Below, piece after piece: positions 1 to 11,686 of a DNA stretch of 64,000 nucleotides (position 1 is its first letter; each line of letters starts with the position of its first letter). Under the pieces are notes generated by a model. That model saw only the letters and a program-made list of their open reading frames with translations. It did no database searches and was not told the origin of the DNA. The stretch is from positions 140,856,206 through 140,920,205 of the forward strand of contig OY755038.1 of NCBI GenBank assembly GCA_963576565.1, written 5' to 3'. Origin of the DNA: Aspidapion aeneum (lineage: Eukaryota > Arthropoda > Insecta > Coleoptera > Brentidae). The translations under genes and the position numbers were made by a program.

Positions 1-261
1 TAAATGTTTTTTTTTACATTTTTCGGTTTATTAGAAAAAAATTATAAAAAAAAATTTAATGGGGGGGACCACCCTCCCGCCAAGAGTAGGCGGGTGGATT
101 TCCCTCATTATATTATTGGGGGGAGTATACTGTATATCCATACCAATTGTGTTGCTTCTCTCATTGAACGTAGTGTGTGTACTATTCCAATATGGTTGTC
201 TTAAATGAAGATTCAAGTGTATATCAAATTTGGCCATTTTTGGTGCGTCTATGCTAGATCT
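1..261. other. Left flank, no gene seen
   Basis: AT-rich sequence with a G-run and an inverted-repeat-like stretch at 65-95. The 148-175 stretch (gtgttgcttctctcattgaa) resembles 16523-16550, so this may be the left piece of the element whose right piece follows copy A at 15850. A long open frame on the minus strand runs from here across the repeat boundary at 262 and is judged fortuitous. Confidence 0.4.
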
Positions 262-1085
262 CCCAAGTAACACAAACTGGACAATATAGTTTAAAAGCAA
301 AAACTTTGCAGTGAAAGTGTTGTCAGGGCTTAGTTTTTGCTGTAAAACAGCTAGTTGTGGTTTAGAAATTATTTTAGCTATAGAACCTCTCTGATAGCAG
401 GTGTTTATGGCTATTGATGTAATAATATACAGGACTTGCTCTTTTAAAGTTAAATAATTGCTAATAAGCATGCTAAAATTTAGCTAGCTAAATAACATAA
501 ATTTTAAGCTCTTATTCCTATTATTTAGATAGAAATAGCAACAATTTAGCAATTTTGTATTTTAAGCTGTTTATTACAAAACTTTTGAACAGCCCCCAAA
601 AATGCTTGGCCAGAAGACCAGTGCGATTATGACTGTTGAAAAAAGGAGATTTATTGTCAAATTGTGTCAAGGCCTGATCCAAGGTTCGTAAAGAAACCGG
701 TTGTGTGGTAACTTCCAGCCAATGACGCGGCGTTTTGCCTGCTCCACGGTCAATAAAGAAAGACCTATATGTTACATTATGAGAGAAATAAAGATAGATC
801 TATTTAAAAGCCGAAAAAATTTATTAAAAAATTAAATAATTTAAAAATTTATGATAAAAATTCCAATAGTTTTATAAATATCAGATTCAGGACACGATTA
901 TAAATACTTTTCCTACTCTCTTGTTCAATTTAATTAAATTTTTTACGCCGAACTCTAAAGCAAACTAGCCACATATTATTGGTTTTTTTTTGGTGGGTAG
1001 GAAATAACTAAAACTAGATTTTTTTGTCTCAAATTTATTCAAAAAAATTTAAAAAAAAAGTTAAAATGACTAAAAGTCAATAAGG

Positions 1086-4000
1086 CAGTTGTTATATTTT
1101 AAAATAAACTATTTTTAGATGGGGTTCATCTTACCAAATAAAGAAATAAAAAAAAAGTGTTTTAAATTCAATAAATTTTATTTCACAGGAAGAATTTTCC
1201 GTAACAATATTCTTCTACAGTTTTATATTTTCACTTATTTTAAACCTCTTTTAAAAATATTCTTTTTATTCCTAATATGCGCATATTTACTAGCTAAACC
1301 TAAACCTAGCGTCGAATAAGCCTTAATTAAAATGGATCTTACTTGAAATACTAATAACCACAGTCCAGTCAAACTTTTTATCTGTACATCCAAATTTTTC
1401 CAACTATTTGTCAAGTTTCTAATTCTGAGCATAGTTCTAATTCGTCACAATCCTTAACTTGGGATTAATTCTAGTTCTTCAGAATTCTTAATTCTGTTTA
1501 TAATTCTGATACGTGAAGATTCCCTCCAGAATTATTTTGGAGACCTAAAAGAAAAACAGGTTTTTGGAACACACCTTAAGGCACCTAGGCAGAGGACTAA
1601 ATGGTTGGGTGATTGATTACTTCTAATTAATAAAAAAAACAAAAATTAAATAATTCAACTGATAAATTACTAAAATAAATGAAAATTTACTATAGTTATG
1701 CTTTAGTAATTTAATGTTCAAATTTGTCAAATAAATGGCCATTAACTATGACAATCTGCATAGCCCAACTGTCAATTAGTCAATATCATTACTATTATTA
1801 TTATTTTACCTACAAACGATTGATAAAGAAAAATAGAGATTTTGACTAGCGTGAACGCACCTTAACATATAACGAAAATTAATAATCAAAAGTGACTACA
1901 ATTTAATCCTATATATATATTTTTTTCTAAAACAAGAAGCAATAAGCTGTTTAAAGAAAAATTGGCAAAACTGAGTCGTAATTAGCTTATAGAAAATCAA
2001 AATTTATGAAGTAAATTAGAAAATATGGACTTACCAATTTAGGTCGGCTGCGAATCACAAAAAGAAAACTTCTTTTAAACACAAAACCCAGTTTTAAATA
2101 TCCCTCTGGGATCGTTTTACTGACGTAAAAATAACTTAGCTTTTGGTTTAAAATATATAAAAAATCTTTTAGAGATTTGCTTCCTGCGCTTCTCACAGCA
2201 TGGAAGTGTGTAAAAATGTCACTCCTAAAGGGTTTCCGTTCTCCTTTATAGGTTCGCACCGCCCCAAAAGTGATCCATAAATCCATAAAATTCGCGAATT
2301 TTCGAGATTTTTAAAGAAATGAAAAACAGAAACAACAAGATAAAAACTAATGAGAAATAAGGTTCGGAACACTCTTCCAGAAAGTGTGTTTCCGGTCGCC
2401 CTATTTATTTCCAATCCAAGAATTAATCAAAATTTACACCTAAAGTTAACTCTTAGAGCACACATATGTAAGAAAAGGACAGAAAAACTAAAGCCGTACA
2501 AGTGGTCAATTTTGGAGCCTTCGAAATTGCGTACCATGTTTCAGAAAAATTACCATATTGCCATGTCTTAAACAAAGTGTTTCCATTTCAGGAAAAGTAT
2601 TTTTGAAAATAAAAAATGAAAGGGTCTAGACTAAAATCAGTTAATTCGGACCCTATTCAGTCCAAATAATTATTTACACACTTAATTAGTATACTTGATT
2701 GTGCAAGAATAAATTAGGAGTTCCGAAAGGTGCTAGGAAATTCACGACGACCAGGGCGGCAACGCCGCATTTATCTCGATTGTTTTCACAGGCACAAAAG
2801 ACGGTACGATTTTTATTGTAATGTTTTGATTTTGAACTTGCGACAATAAGTTATTCGAAATAATTATTACTAAATAATACGTTAAATGTTTCCTGATCAA
2901 AGAAATGAATTAAGTGTTTTCTGGAACTAACTTAGGAATAAAAGAAGAATAAAACAATAGATGGAACAGAGCATTGAAAGTCAGGTAGGTAAACAATAGT
3001 AAAATAGATAAATCTAGGTACTATAACTATTCTATCTTTATGTTTTAGTCTCAGAAATAGCCGTGGACTTACGTAATGCTTATAGACAAAATAGCTAAAT
3101 CCTAGAAAATGTCTTAGATCACTGCGAAAAAGAGTAGACAAAATTATAGACAAATGGGCTAGGAAATAGATGACCTAGACTACTGAATATAAATATTGAC
3201 GATGCAATACAAATAATATATGACGGATATGGCGCTTTGTAAAGGGAAATCAGGTAGGTCCAAATTTGTAAGTAGAAAATGAACAAATAGATAAATTACC
3301 TACTTTGGTCTATTTTAGGCTAACCAAAGCTACCACAGACATGAAAATTTGTACGTCTATAAACGATGGGATGAAGAAGATAATACAACCACAACGAAGT
3401 TTGAGATATTTACAGAAAGGGAATTATAACTTAATTTTGATTTGTCACTAGACAAATAGAAAAACTAGACAACCAGATAAGTTTATGTATGGTTGAATAG
3501 AAAACGGTTAAGAAGCAAGAGATCTTATGAAGGTATGTCCAATGACATAAATAGAAAATAGGTAAATATATTAATTACTTGCTTTTATCTATTTTAGATA
3601 AGGAGAAAATAATGAGAGGTACAAGCGTTAGATAATGGTTGAAAGATGACATGTAGAAGATAAAGCAATTAAAAACAAATCTAAAGCACCATCATGGAAT
3701 CAGAAAGGCACTGAACTAATGCCAAATAGGTACTGAGGGTCAAACAACATGCTTAAGTTAAATTTAAGTATTTGATATTTTTAGTTTTTCTTTTGAGTCT
3801 CAAAAACAATAAATAAATATTTTATTTTGGCTAATTGATTACTTTAATTAAATACAAATAACAACTAAATAAATATTGGCTCTAAACTTTTTAAGATTTG
3901 GCGTACGTGCTAGTCAAATTTATTATGAATTGATGAATAAATTAATTATAGCCTATACTTTAATTTTTACAGTTAACAACAAAGAAAAAGAATACCATTA

Positions 4001-4355
4001 GTCTCTGCAAACTAGTTTTACCTTAGTATTCCAAAAACATGTCTTTCAGTTCCAGCAGAACTCTCTCCCTGTTTCCGTTCTTCCTGCAGTTTGGCTTTAC
4101 CAGTTATCAGGTAGTTTTTATTAACTTATTATAATTAGATGTACAAAACGCATACTGGTTAATGACTTCAGCCTAACTAATCTAATCTCTTCAGTAAGTT
4201 TAATTTTAGGGCAAAAGGGACGAAAGAGGTATACAAGGGGAGGTTTTTAAATATTTAACTGAAAGCATTAAAAATTATTATTATTTTTCCCTTTTTGGTG
4301 AATAGGCTCTTTTCACAGCAACCTCATTGTTACGTGGCAAATCTTGCCCGTAACA
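1086..4355. mobile_element. 3.27-kb insertion in copy A, unclassified
   Basis: This block is missing from copy B, where the surrounding sequence is continuous at 50381-50388 (cagtaagg). In copy A the same octamer flanks the block: caataagg at 1078-1085 and cagtaagg at 4356-4363. That is an 8-bp target duplication with one mismatch. The ends do not form an obvious long inverted repeat. Inside, no recognisable transposase or reverse transcriptase is open in any frame. 2977-3600 contains three similar segments bounded by GTAGGT/GTATGT and TTTTAG. An 8-bp duplication would suit a hAT-like element, but nothing else supports that. Confidence 0.55.
2977..3600 (+). repeat. Three intron-like or degenerate tandem repeats
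   Basis: Similar ~70-bp segments at about 2985-3052, 3251-3318 and 3532-3599. Each begins (C/A)AG-GTAGGT or GAAG-GTATGT, is rich in aaatag motifs, and ends in a pyrimidine-rich TTTTAG. They are spaced about 270-280 bp apart. Either they are the decayed introns of one pseudogene, or a degenerate minisatellite that happens to look like introns. The intervening sequence has peptide-like stretches, all interrupted by stops. Confidence 0.3.
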
Positions 4356-4498
4356 CAGTAAGGGAACATTCATAAATTACATAACGCAAAGATTCAGGAT
4401 TTTTGATCACCCCTACTTAACGCATTTTCAAGAAATATCATAAAAAATACATCGACTGTAATGCAAGGCTAATATTCCTTCCCTCCTGCTTGAGCGTT

Positions 4499-4690
4499 AT
4501 ACAGAGTGTTCCAAGTTAAGTGTCCACCATTGCTAACTTTTTTATTATTAAAGATAGAAAAAAGTTTAAATTGGCAAACTAGTAGAATTCTTAATGCTGT
4601 TTAAGATAATATAATATAATAATAAAAAATAGAGTATCTTTTTTTGGAGTTTTTCAAAAAACATTAAAAAAAAAATTATATACCCTGTAT
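4499..4690. repeat. Short MITE-like segment with tatacag.g ends
   Basis: Starts tatacagagtgttcc and ends ataccctgta, the inverted form of the usual insect 'tacagggtgt' terminal motif. The same segment is present in copy B at 50523-50718, so it was part of the TIR family before the copies separated. Confidence 0.35.
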
Positions 4691-5099
4691 TTTATATTTT
4701 TTTCTGATAGGCCTTTTAATTCTAAACAATTTTTTTGGAAAAAAATTTTGCCTAAAGTTTAAAATAATAACGAAGACATTTTAAATTCAAAATTACGTAA
4801 GTATTTTAATTTTAGTTGGTAGCAAGTAGTCTAAGCGTAATTTTGAATTTGGAATATTTTCGTAATTTTTAGCTTTGAGAAAATAAATCAAATATTTAAA
4901 ATAAATTAACAGCAATATTATTTTGCTCAATTTTTACGAAATTTTTAAATTATTTTTTTATAAGTATAATTTTTTTCAAGAAAAGGTAGGTATGCTGTGT
5001 AATAGGTACATCATTTAAGAAATATTTTTAGCAGGCTCATTCAAAACAGCCAAGCACATTGAGTATTTTTTAAACTATTAGTAATTTTCTATGTGTATA

Positions 5100-5571
5100 T
5101 GTTAGCCCGCGTAAGAAAAACGATAAATGTAATGGACTGTATAACTTAATTAATGAAAGCGCGAGCAAACATAAATATAATTGATATGAATTACGAAATA
5201 ATCAAACGTCCATAGGTTAAATATTTGGTGCCACACAACGGTAATCAGATACAAATGCACTCACCAGTTTGCATCCACTTTCTCCACGTTCTAAGGGGCC
5301 CCTAATTGGATCTAATGATGTCACCACGTAGCTGAAGGGCTGAAGTTTCTAGTTCTATGCTTCAGTACACCAAAATCGAGCACTTTCAGGTGTAGAAATT
5401 TGAAATAGTTGGAGAACGAAATTAACACGCCATTTTCTCGAGGCGGTCGACAAGGATCTGACTGGTTGTTGGTGCGCATGTCCAAATACGCGAAATGCGC
5501 TTTGTCCTTCATACAATTGTGTGGTTTTAAAAATATATATAAACAACCGCGAAATTTAGCGGGAGCTAACA
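5100..5571 (-). repeat. 3' LTR of the BEL/Pao element
   Basis: 472 bp, TGTTAGC...GCTAACA, nearly identical to 11215-11686. Differences I can see include positions 5130, 5217, 5293, 5304 and 5482. The interior bases next to it on the reading strand (GGAGGGCAGTTA) are a weak purine-rich candidate for the polypurine tract. Short open frames here are by-products of the LTR. Confidence 0.93.
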
Positions 5572-5804
5572 TAACTGCCCTCCAAAACACACAATTTTAG
5601 AATCTCAACCGGACAGATACAGATATAAGAAAAAGAATCGACCGATAAATATAAATGAATGAAAACAGATAAGTATCGTAAGTTTATTTAGAGATAACGA
5701 AATCCCGAAAAAAGGCAAAACAAACAAACAAAAAATTCAAAAAAAATTAAAAATAAAAAAACCTATTGTAATACCCGGTAAAAGGTAGAAAATTAAAATT
5801 ACTT

Positions 5805-6773
5805 TTAATTTGGCAAGAGGCACAGTTTTACAACTGGCCGCTTATAAACACCGGTAACCGTTTGTACCGTCGCAACACGCACCTGACCGTCCCCGCCGGG
5901 ATGCAGTTCGATGACCCGACCGACCGGCCATTTCAAAGGCGATTGAATGTGATCACTTGTTATGATAACCAAATCATTTAATTTGATATTTGGGGACGAA
6001 TCAGCCCACTTGTGTCGCTGTTGTAGCGTATGCAAATACTCTATAGAATACCGTTTCCAAAAATCATTATGTAGTTTTTGGATTAGTTGCCATCTCGAGA
6101 GCCGATTTAGGGGAACCTCGGACAAATCTGACTCCGGAATTTCTGAATTAAGGGGTTCAAGTGTCAAAAAATGCCCAGGGGTAAGAGGTTGAAGATCGTG
6201 TGGGTCTGAAGAGGCAGGAGATAAAGGGCGACTATTAAGTACGGCTTCTATGCGACAGGTAAGGGTGGACATCTCCATGATAGACAACTTCTGGTCGCCG
6301 ACAACTCGTACAAAGTGAGTTTTAAAACTTTTGACGCCAGCTTCTGCCAGGCCATTGAAATGTGGACTGAGAGGAGGTCCCAGATGCCAACGAATAGAAA
6401 GTCTGGTGGCAGCACTTCTTGCGTAATCCAGTAATTGGTTACGAAACCCTATAAAATTACTGCCTTGATCTGACGAGCATTGCGTCACGCTTCCGCGTCT
6501 GGAAATGAATCGATGGAATGCACCTACGAACCCTTCGGTGGACAGTTTCATGGTTAATTCCAAATGCAGGCAATGTGTGGCCGTACAGACAAACACACAG
6601 ACATACGATTTGAAAGCTTTACAACCACGGTAACGATGAGGAATCACAAAGAAAGGTCCACAAAAGTCGATAGCTATACTCGAAAAAGGTTTAAGTTGAT
6701 TGATTCGATGAGCGGGAAGTGAACTCATTATGGGCGGTCTATAGGGTTTAGGGTTGATTCTAAAACATTGCAA
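5805..6773 (-). CDS. pol: BEL/Pao integrase, catalytic core and C-terminus
   Basis: 322 codons in one open frame. The rve-type core has Asp in AIDFCGPF (about residue 37), Asp in SSDQGSNF (about 103) and Glu in GLAEAGVKSF (about 146), which gives the D,D-35-E arrangement. The C-terminal 80 residues match the DUF5641 domain that closes BEL/Pao polyproteins (WPVGRVIELHPG, then KRPVVKLCLLP). In the intact element this would be the last part of Pol and would insert cDNA into the genome. The first Met is not a natural start: the frame continues upstream into the zinc-binding domain, interrupted by one stop at 6876-6878. Confidence 0.9.
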   Translation of the reverse strand: MQCFRINPKPYRPPIMSSLPAHRINQLKPFSSIAIDFCGPFFVIPHRYRGCKAFKSYVCVFVCTATHCLHLELTMKLSTEGFVGAFHRFISRRGSVTQCSSDQGSNFIGFRNQLLDYARSAATRLSIRWHLGPPLSPHFNGLAEAGVKSFKTHFVRVVGDQKLSIMEMSTLTCRIEAVLNSRPLSPASSDPHDLQPLTPGHFLTLEPLNSEIPESDLSEVPLNRLSRWQLIQKLHNDFWKRYSIEYLHTLQQRHKWADSSPNIKLNDLVIITSDHIQSPLKWPVGRVIELHPGGDGQVRVATVQTVTGVYKRPVVKLCLLPN

Positions 6774-7229
6774 GCACTTGGATATGGTTCTTTGAATTGC
6801 CCGTCTGGCAGATAATATCCAAAATTGCTGTAAAAGCAGATTATGTAATGTTTTAAACCCAGGATGAAGATATTGTCAATGAGCGGACTCGATAAGAAGA
6901 GTAGTTAAACGATGGTCACTCGAAAGTAAGACGGGGTGTTTTGCAGAATAAGACAAAAGGTCAGATTTTTGTAATCTGCCACCGACTCTAATGATATTAT
7001 TCTCATCAAGAAAAGGTGAAAGTTTTCGCAAAGGTTTCGGTATTGGTTTATCCTTAGATAACGCGGAAAAAATCTCAGAAAAACAAGAACCTTGAACGCG
7101 TTTGATAAGAAGGTGTAACGCACTTTGCATCTCACCGGTGGTAGGAAAAACAATATTCTCAAAAATAACTTTTTGGTCCGGCGGCTTAGTGGGTTTTTGA
7201 TAGGAATGGTTTTGAAAAAGGTTAACTAT
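6774..7229 (-). pseudogene. pol: BEL/Pao integrase N-terminal zinc-binding region, broken
   Basis: The frame of the catalytic core continues upstream through the two Cys of the HHCC zinc-binding site (CLQC). It then meets a TGA at 6876-6878 and resumes in the same frame to 7130 and beyond, including HPVLLSSDHR and VGGRLQKSDL, typical of the stretch before BEL integrases. A second break separates it from the RNase H end of the frame that stops at 7230. One in-frame stop plus one break therefore disconnect integrase from the rest of Pol. Confidence 0.8.
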
Positions 7230-9356
7230 TCAAAGGACATAACAAGTGATACGTTGAATTTTTGATATAGATGAATATTTGATAAGAAGCTGATCTAAGA
7301 AGTTGACATCAATTATCGCATTGCAACAGACTTTTGGCTTTTCCTCCAGATTAATATCTCCGAAATCAATCGGCATTTTTGATTTATGAAAATCGGGCCA
7401 TTCGTTTTCGGGAGACCACAAAAACGACGGTGCGTTCCACCACATGTCATGTGACATGAGCTGTGAAGGGGTGGCCCCTCGTGACGCAATATCGGCTGCA
7501 TTCAAAGCAGAAGGAATGTAGCGCCACGAGTTTGAGGGAATGATTTCTTGGATTCTACTGACTCGATGTCCAACAAAGGTTTGCCAGCGATTAGGAGGGG
7601 ATGAAAGCCAGTGCAATACGACTTGCGAATCGCAGAAAGTAACGATATTTGTAAAAGTTATTTTTCCTTCATAGCTAGATAAAACGAAGTCAATTAATTC
7701 GCTTAAAAGAAATGCGTCTAGGAGTTCTAGCCTAGCCAAAGTTTGTGACTTTATAGGCGCGACCCTAGATTTTGCAGATATGAGAGAAACAGATATATTG
7801 TTTTCCTCTTCTACACGAAAATATACGACGCCTGCGTAGCCTCGAATTGAAGCGTCACAGAAGCCGATGATTTGACAGGTATTGGTTTTTGACAGTTTGA
7901 TTTGTCGGGGTAATTGAAAATTGGAAAGAAGCGGGAATTCAGAACGAAGTTTGTTCCAAGAGTCGATGATAGAAGAATCTGGTTCTTCGTCCCAGCCTAT
8001 TTTCGATATCCACAACTGTTGCAAAATAAATTTTGCTTGTAGCAACAAGGGACAAAGAAAACCTAAGGGATCGAAGATTGTCCCTATGATAGATAAAATA
8101 GAACGTTTGGTTGGGGGTTTGTCCTTCATTCGGCATTGATAAGAAAAAATGTCGTTTTTTGGATGCCATTGAAGTCCTAAAACTTTGATAAAGTGGGGTT
8201 CCTCCTTGTCGAAAGAGAGAGGCATTTGACGATCGGACTCTGGCAATGTTGCCAATAACTCAGGACAATTGCTTGCCCATTTTTTAAGTTCAAATCCTCC
8301 CGACTTCAACAAATCATTGAGTTCTGTTTGAAGGGAGAGAGCTTCAGAAAGCGAAGGGCTAGTTCCCAAGATATCGTCGATATAGATTGACGTTTTTAGA
8401 ACAGTACTAGCCATAGGAAAACGTTCCTTTTCTCTCTCTGCCAGCTCATTTAAGGTACGCATGGCTAGAAAAGGTGAGCATGTCATGCCAAAAGTGACAG
8501 TAGAAAGTTCCCACACTGAAAGTGGGTCCTGTGGAGAAAACCTCCACATTATCCTTTGATAAGGACGGTGATAAGGATTGATAAGGACTTGACGGAACAT
8601 CTGTTTGATGTCAGCAATGTAGGCAATAGGATTAAGACGAAACGTAAGGAGTGAAGAAGCAATATCCTTTTGAAGTTTCGGTCCAGATAACAATGTGTCA
8701 TTGAGACTAATATTTTTTGGGGTGACTGCCGAACAATCCCAGACTACCCTTAATTTTGTACTTAAGCTTTCCGGCTTTAGTACGCAATGATGTGCTAAAA
8801 AACACGATACGTCGACCTTTGGTTGACTAGATAAAACTAAACTCATATGATTAGAATCGATATAGTCTTGCATGAAACTTGAATAGGCAGTGTACAGATC
8901 AGGATTTTTGATTAATCTATTTTCTAGAAGTAAAAATCTACGATAAGCTTGCGGATAAGTATTTCCTAGGTCAGGGTTTATTTTATCTTTAAACGAAAGA
9001 TCTACCATGAATCTACCGCTCGGTTGCCGTACTACACTAGCAGTAAAAATTGATTCTGCCTGTTTTTCTTCCTTTGATAAGATTTGTTTTTTAGGCAAAT
9101 GTTCGATTTCCCAAAACCCAGGGAGAATGACCTGTAAAGGAGGTGAATGACTCGTTAAAAAACAACTGGTTCTTTCCGTAAGACTACCTACTTCGTCAAC
9201 CTTTCCCATGACGACCCAGCCAAAGATAGTTTCAAGGGCTGAAGGCTGCCCTACCTGTCCAAGAACCCTGCCTTCCTTGAATATCTGTGCGAATAGCTCG
9301 CAACCAATAAAGGTCCAGGTCCACAGGTCTAGATTTGAAATAAGATGGGTCGGCAA
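7230..9356 (-). pseudogene. pol: BEL/Pao reverse transcriptase and RNase H
   Basis: 708 codons. The first ~55 residues are the end of the retropepsin/linker region (ETIFGWVVMGK). The reverse transcriptase fingers and palm follow, with the catalytic YIDDILG at about residue 320. RNase H has FCDASIRGYAG, an ARLELLDAF segment and FCDSQVVLHWL, ending with the DIASRGATP motif common in BEL elements. The connection to the protease ORF is a frameshift at about 9315-9325: the two frames overlap at 9232-9356 and encode parts of the same conserved linker. The product would copy the element RNA in cytoplasmic particles. It is translated as part of a Gag-Pol polyprotein in relatives, so the first Met is probably irrelevant. 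Confidence 0.92.
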
Positions 9357-10110
9357 GTTTAAGGTTTTCCAAGTGTTTCCACTGATTATCGTTCAAAGAG
9401 AATGTAGGCATATTGGAACATAGTTGTGGAACAACAATTGCTTCGAAATTAAGTAAAGGAGTGACTTGTCCTTGTGACTTAATGTGACATTGAACGAGCC
9501 CTTTGGAAGTAAAAGAAGACATCTGATTTAATCCGAATATTTCAGTGGTGTAACTTCGCCTAGGAAGATTAAGACGCTGAATACACTTTTCACTGATGAA
9601 TCCTGTCTGTGATCCAGAATCAAGCAGTGCCCTTACAGGTTGAAAATTTCCGCAACCGTCCATAACATCTATTATGGCGGTGCATAAAAGAAAGGTACCT
9701 GAAGGTCCTGAGGCATTTAATGACACATGAAGATTATTGACAGGTGGTGAGTGAATGACAGGACTAGTATCTTGGCTTCCAGACTCTTGATTAGTTTCTA
9801 AGATATGAGTTAAAGTGTGGTGCCTTTTACTATTGCAAGTCCTGCATGAATATTTTGATTTGCACGTATCTACACCATGCAAGGGATGAAAACACGCTAG
9901 ACATAATTTTTTCTGCTTGACGAAAGATAGGCGATCGATAGGTGAGAGATCAAGAAATGTTTGACATTTCGAAAGCACGTGACCTTGATTACACCGGAAA
10001 CATTTTATTCCCGTACTTGAATTAGTTGAGGTGCCAGCCAGTCCTATAAAAGGCGAATTGGATGATTTATAGGTAGGCTTTTGCCCAAACTGATTTCGCA
10101 CAAGTCCCAA
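9232..10110 (-). pseudogene. pol: BEL/Pao Gag zinc knuckles and aspartic protease
   Basis: 292 codons. Two Cys/His clusters come first (CFRCNQGHVLSKC near residue 36, then CLACFHPLHGVDTC and CRTCNSKRHHT). A retropepsin of the DUF1758 type follows, with the active-site Asp in ALLDSGSQTGFIS at about residue 164. The N-terminus is not natural: it begins inside what should be continuous Gag, just after an internal deletion that also shifts the frame relative to the gag ORF (overlap 10044-10110). The C-terminus runs out of frame at about 9320. The protease would mature the Gag-Pol polyprotein. Confidence 0.88.
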
Positions 10111-10832
10111 CTGTCAACGTCAAAGCTAAGTGATTTTAAAATTTCTAGGGATTCAGAAAAGGTGTCAATTAAATTACGTAATTCTTTAGCTGACTCGTTT
10201 TTTAAGGTGGAGTTCATAATTGAGCTTAAAGCATCATTTGCGACATCTCGCTTGTTTTGATATCTATTGACTAATTTGTCATAAGCAGTTTTATAATTTT
10301 GATCAGATAAGCTAATCCCTGATATCAATTTTAAAGGCTCATCCTCGAGATATGAAAATAAATATTGAAGTTTTCGAACGTTACTTAGACTTTGATTTTG
10401 ATCTATAATGTTATTAAAAAGATCGAAAAAGCTTGGCCATAATTTTTTATCACCTCGAAATATGGGAATACCTAACTCTTTGAGTTTTGGAGTTTCAGAT
10501 TCGTTTTGTCGAACATATGATCCCGAAAGGGTTGGGGCCTCAACCGGAAATAATTTAGAGTAAACCCCTTTACACGCATAAAAATATTTACGAGCTTCTG
10601 AAAGGATCGCATCCTGTGTTTTAAACTCCTCGTCGTCCGAGTCGTCTATCAACATAATGACGTCATTATGTGCCAGCATGCATTTATCGAAGGTTTCATC
10701 CAAATCGGAATACCTCACTTGAAACTCGTTTCTCGCTTTTTCATCCTTTTCCGCGGTCTGTGACAACACATAACACTCGGTGATCGCAGATAAAAAACCC
10801 TTGCGTTTTTTCGCGGCTTTTTTGACAGACAT
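10044..10832 (-). pseudogene. gag: BEL/Pao Gag, N-terminal (DUF1759) part
   Basis: About 262 codons from the Met of MSVKKAAKKRKG (10832). The frame is open to 10874, but the second Met fits better as the start because the plus-strand remnants keep the same ATG. It is rich in Lys/Arg at the N-terminus, then has a coiled-coil-like stretch and the diagnostic DUF1759 block (IPIFRGDKKLWPSFFDLF, later YLEDEPLKL and LVNRYQNKRDV). The C-terminal half expected between this block and the zinc knuckles is absent: the sequence jumps after FDVDSWDL to a short basic stretch in another frame. It forms the particle shell in relatives. Confidence 0.88.
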
Positions 10833-11214
10833 GATTTTACCTTTGAAATGACGAAATTGTCGGTAAATATACAATTAACGCTAAATTAATGCTTCTGAAA
10901 TAGAAAAATGACGAATTGTCGAAAATACGCACTAATTTATCGCAATTGATGAAAATTGTTTTAAATATCGAAATGATATGGAACACACCTAACACACTGA
11001 ACATGTGCTTGTTTGTTTTGATTCCTTCGCTTTGTTTATACCACGCGGTAGACACGTGCACTGCGCTGCACCACACCGACGACTTTCTCTGGTTGCAAAT
11101 ACGATGCGAAAAAATTCAAGGCCGCCTTGTTTTTCGGCTTGAAAGTAGTGGCCGACCTATTAATACCGTCGTATGGATTTAATTTAAAATAATTCGGCTC
11201 GCAAGGAACACTTA
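10833..11214 (-). other. BEL/Pao 5' leader
   Basis: Untranslated leader between the 5' LTR and gag. The bases just inside the LTR on the reading strand are TAAGTGTTCCTTGCGAGCCG. This is where a tRNA primer-binding site should lie, but I could not match it to a tRNA and it lacks a clean TGG start. Parts of the leader are conserved in the plus-strand remnants (catacgacggta; the block before the gag ATG). Confidence 0.6.
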
Positions 11215-11686
11215 TGTTAGCCCGCGTAAGAAAAACGATAAATGCAATGGACTGTATAACTTAATTAATGAAAGCGCGAGCAAACATAAATATAATTGAT
11301 ATGAATTACGAAATAATCAAACGTCCATAGGTAAAATATTTGGTGCCACACAACGGTAATCAGATACAAATGCACTCACCAGTTTGCATCCACTTTCTCC
11401 ACGTTCTCAGGGGCCCCTGATTGGATCTAATGATGTCACCACGTAGCTGAAGGGCTGAAGTTTCTAGTTCTATGCTTCAGTACACCAAAATCGAGCACTT
11501 TCAGGTGTAGAAATTTGAAATAGTTGGAGAACGAAATTAACACGCCATTTTCTCGAGGCGGTCGACAAGGATCTGACTGGTTGTTGGTGCGCATGTCTAA
11601 ATACGCGAAATGCGCTTTGTCCTTCATACAATTGTGTGGTTTTAAAAATATATATAAACAACCGCGAAATTTAGCGGGAGCTAACA
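11215..11686 (-). repeat. 5' LTR of the BEL/Pao element
   Basis: 472 bp, TGTTAGC...GCTAACA, followed by target duplication gtata (11687-11691). On the reading strand, about 20-35 bp into the LTR, there is a TATA-like stretch (gtttatatatattttt), a plausible promoter. Confidence 0.93.

Larger units (their letters stand above)
5100..11686 (-). mobile_element. BEL/Pao LTR retrotransposon, near full length
   Basis: Minus-strand element of 6587 bp. Two 472-bp LTRs begin TGTTAGC and end GCTAACA, and a 5-bp target duplication, gtata, is present at 5095-5099 and 11687-11691. Copy B has the uninterrupted site at about 51118-51135. Gene order in the reading direction is gag (DUF1759-type), zinc knuckles with aspartic protease, reverse transcriptase, RNase H, integrase. 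This order, the YIDD catalytic box and the 5-bp duplication identify BEL/Pao. The element is disabled by a gag deletion, a frameshift between protease and reverse transcriptase, and stops near the integrase start. The LTRs differ at only about five positions by eye, so the insertion is fairly recent. Confidence 0.93.

Noticed and set aside
31..471. 146-codon minus-strand open frame, partly repeated at 49483-49770
   Set aside because: It crosses the boundary of the TIR family at 262. The shared part ends with the repeat and the rest differs completely. No similarity to a known protein and no conserved frame pattern.
5321..5600. Open frames of 63-89 codons in the LTRs (also at 11436-11661)
   Set aside because: They are by-products of the LTR sequence, overlap one another on both strands and match no protein.
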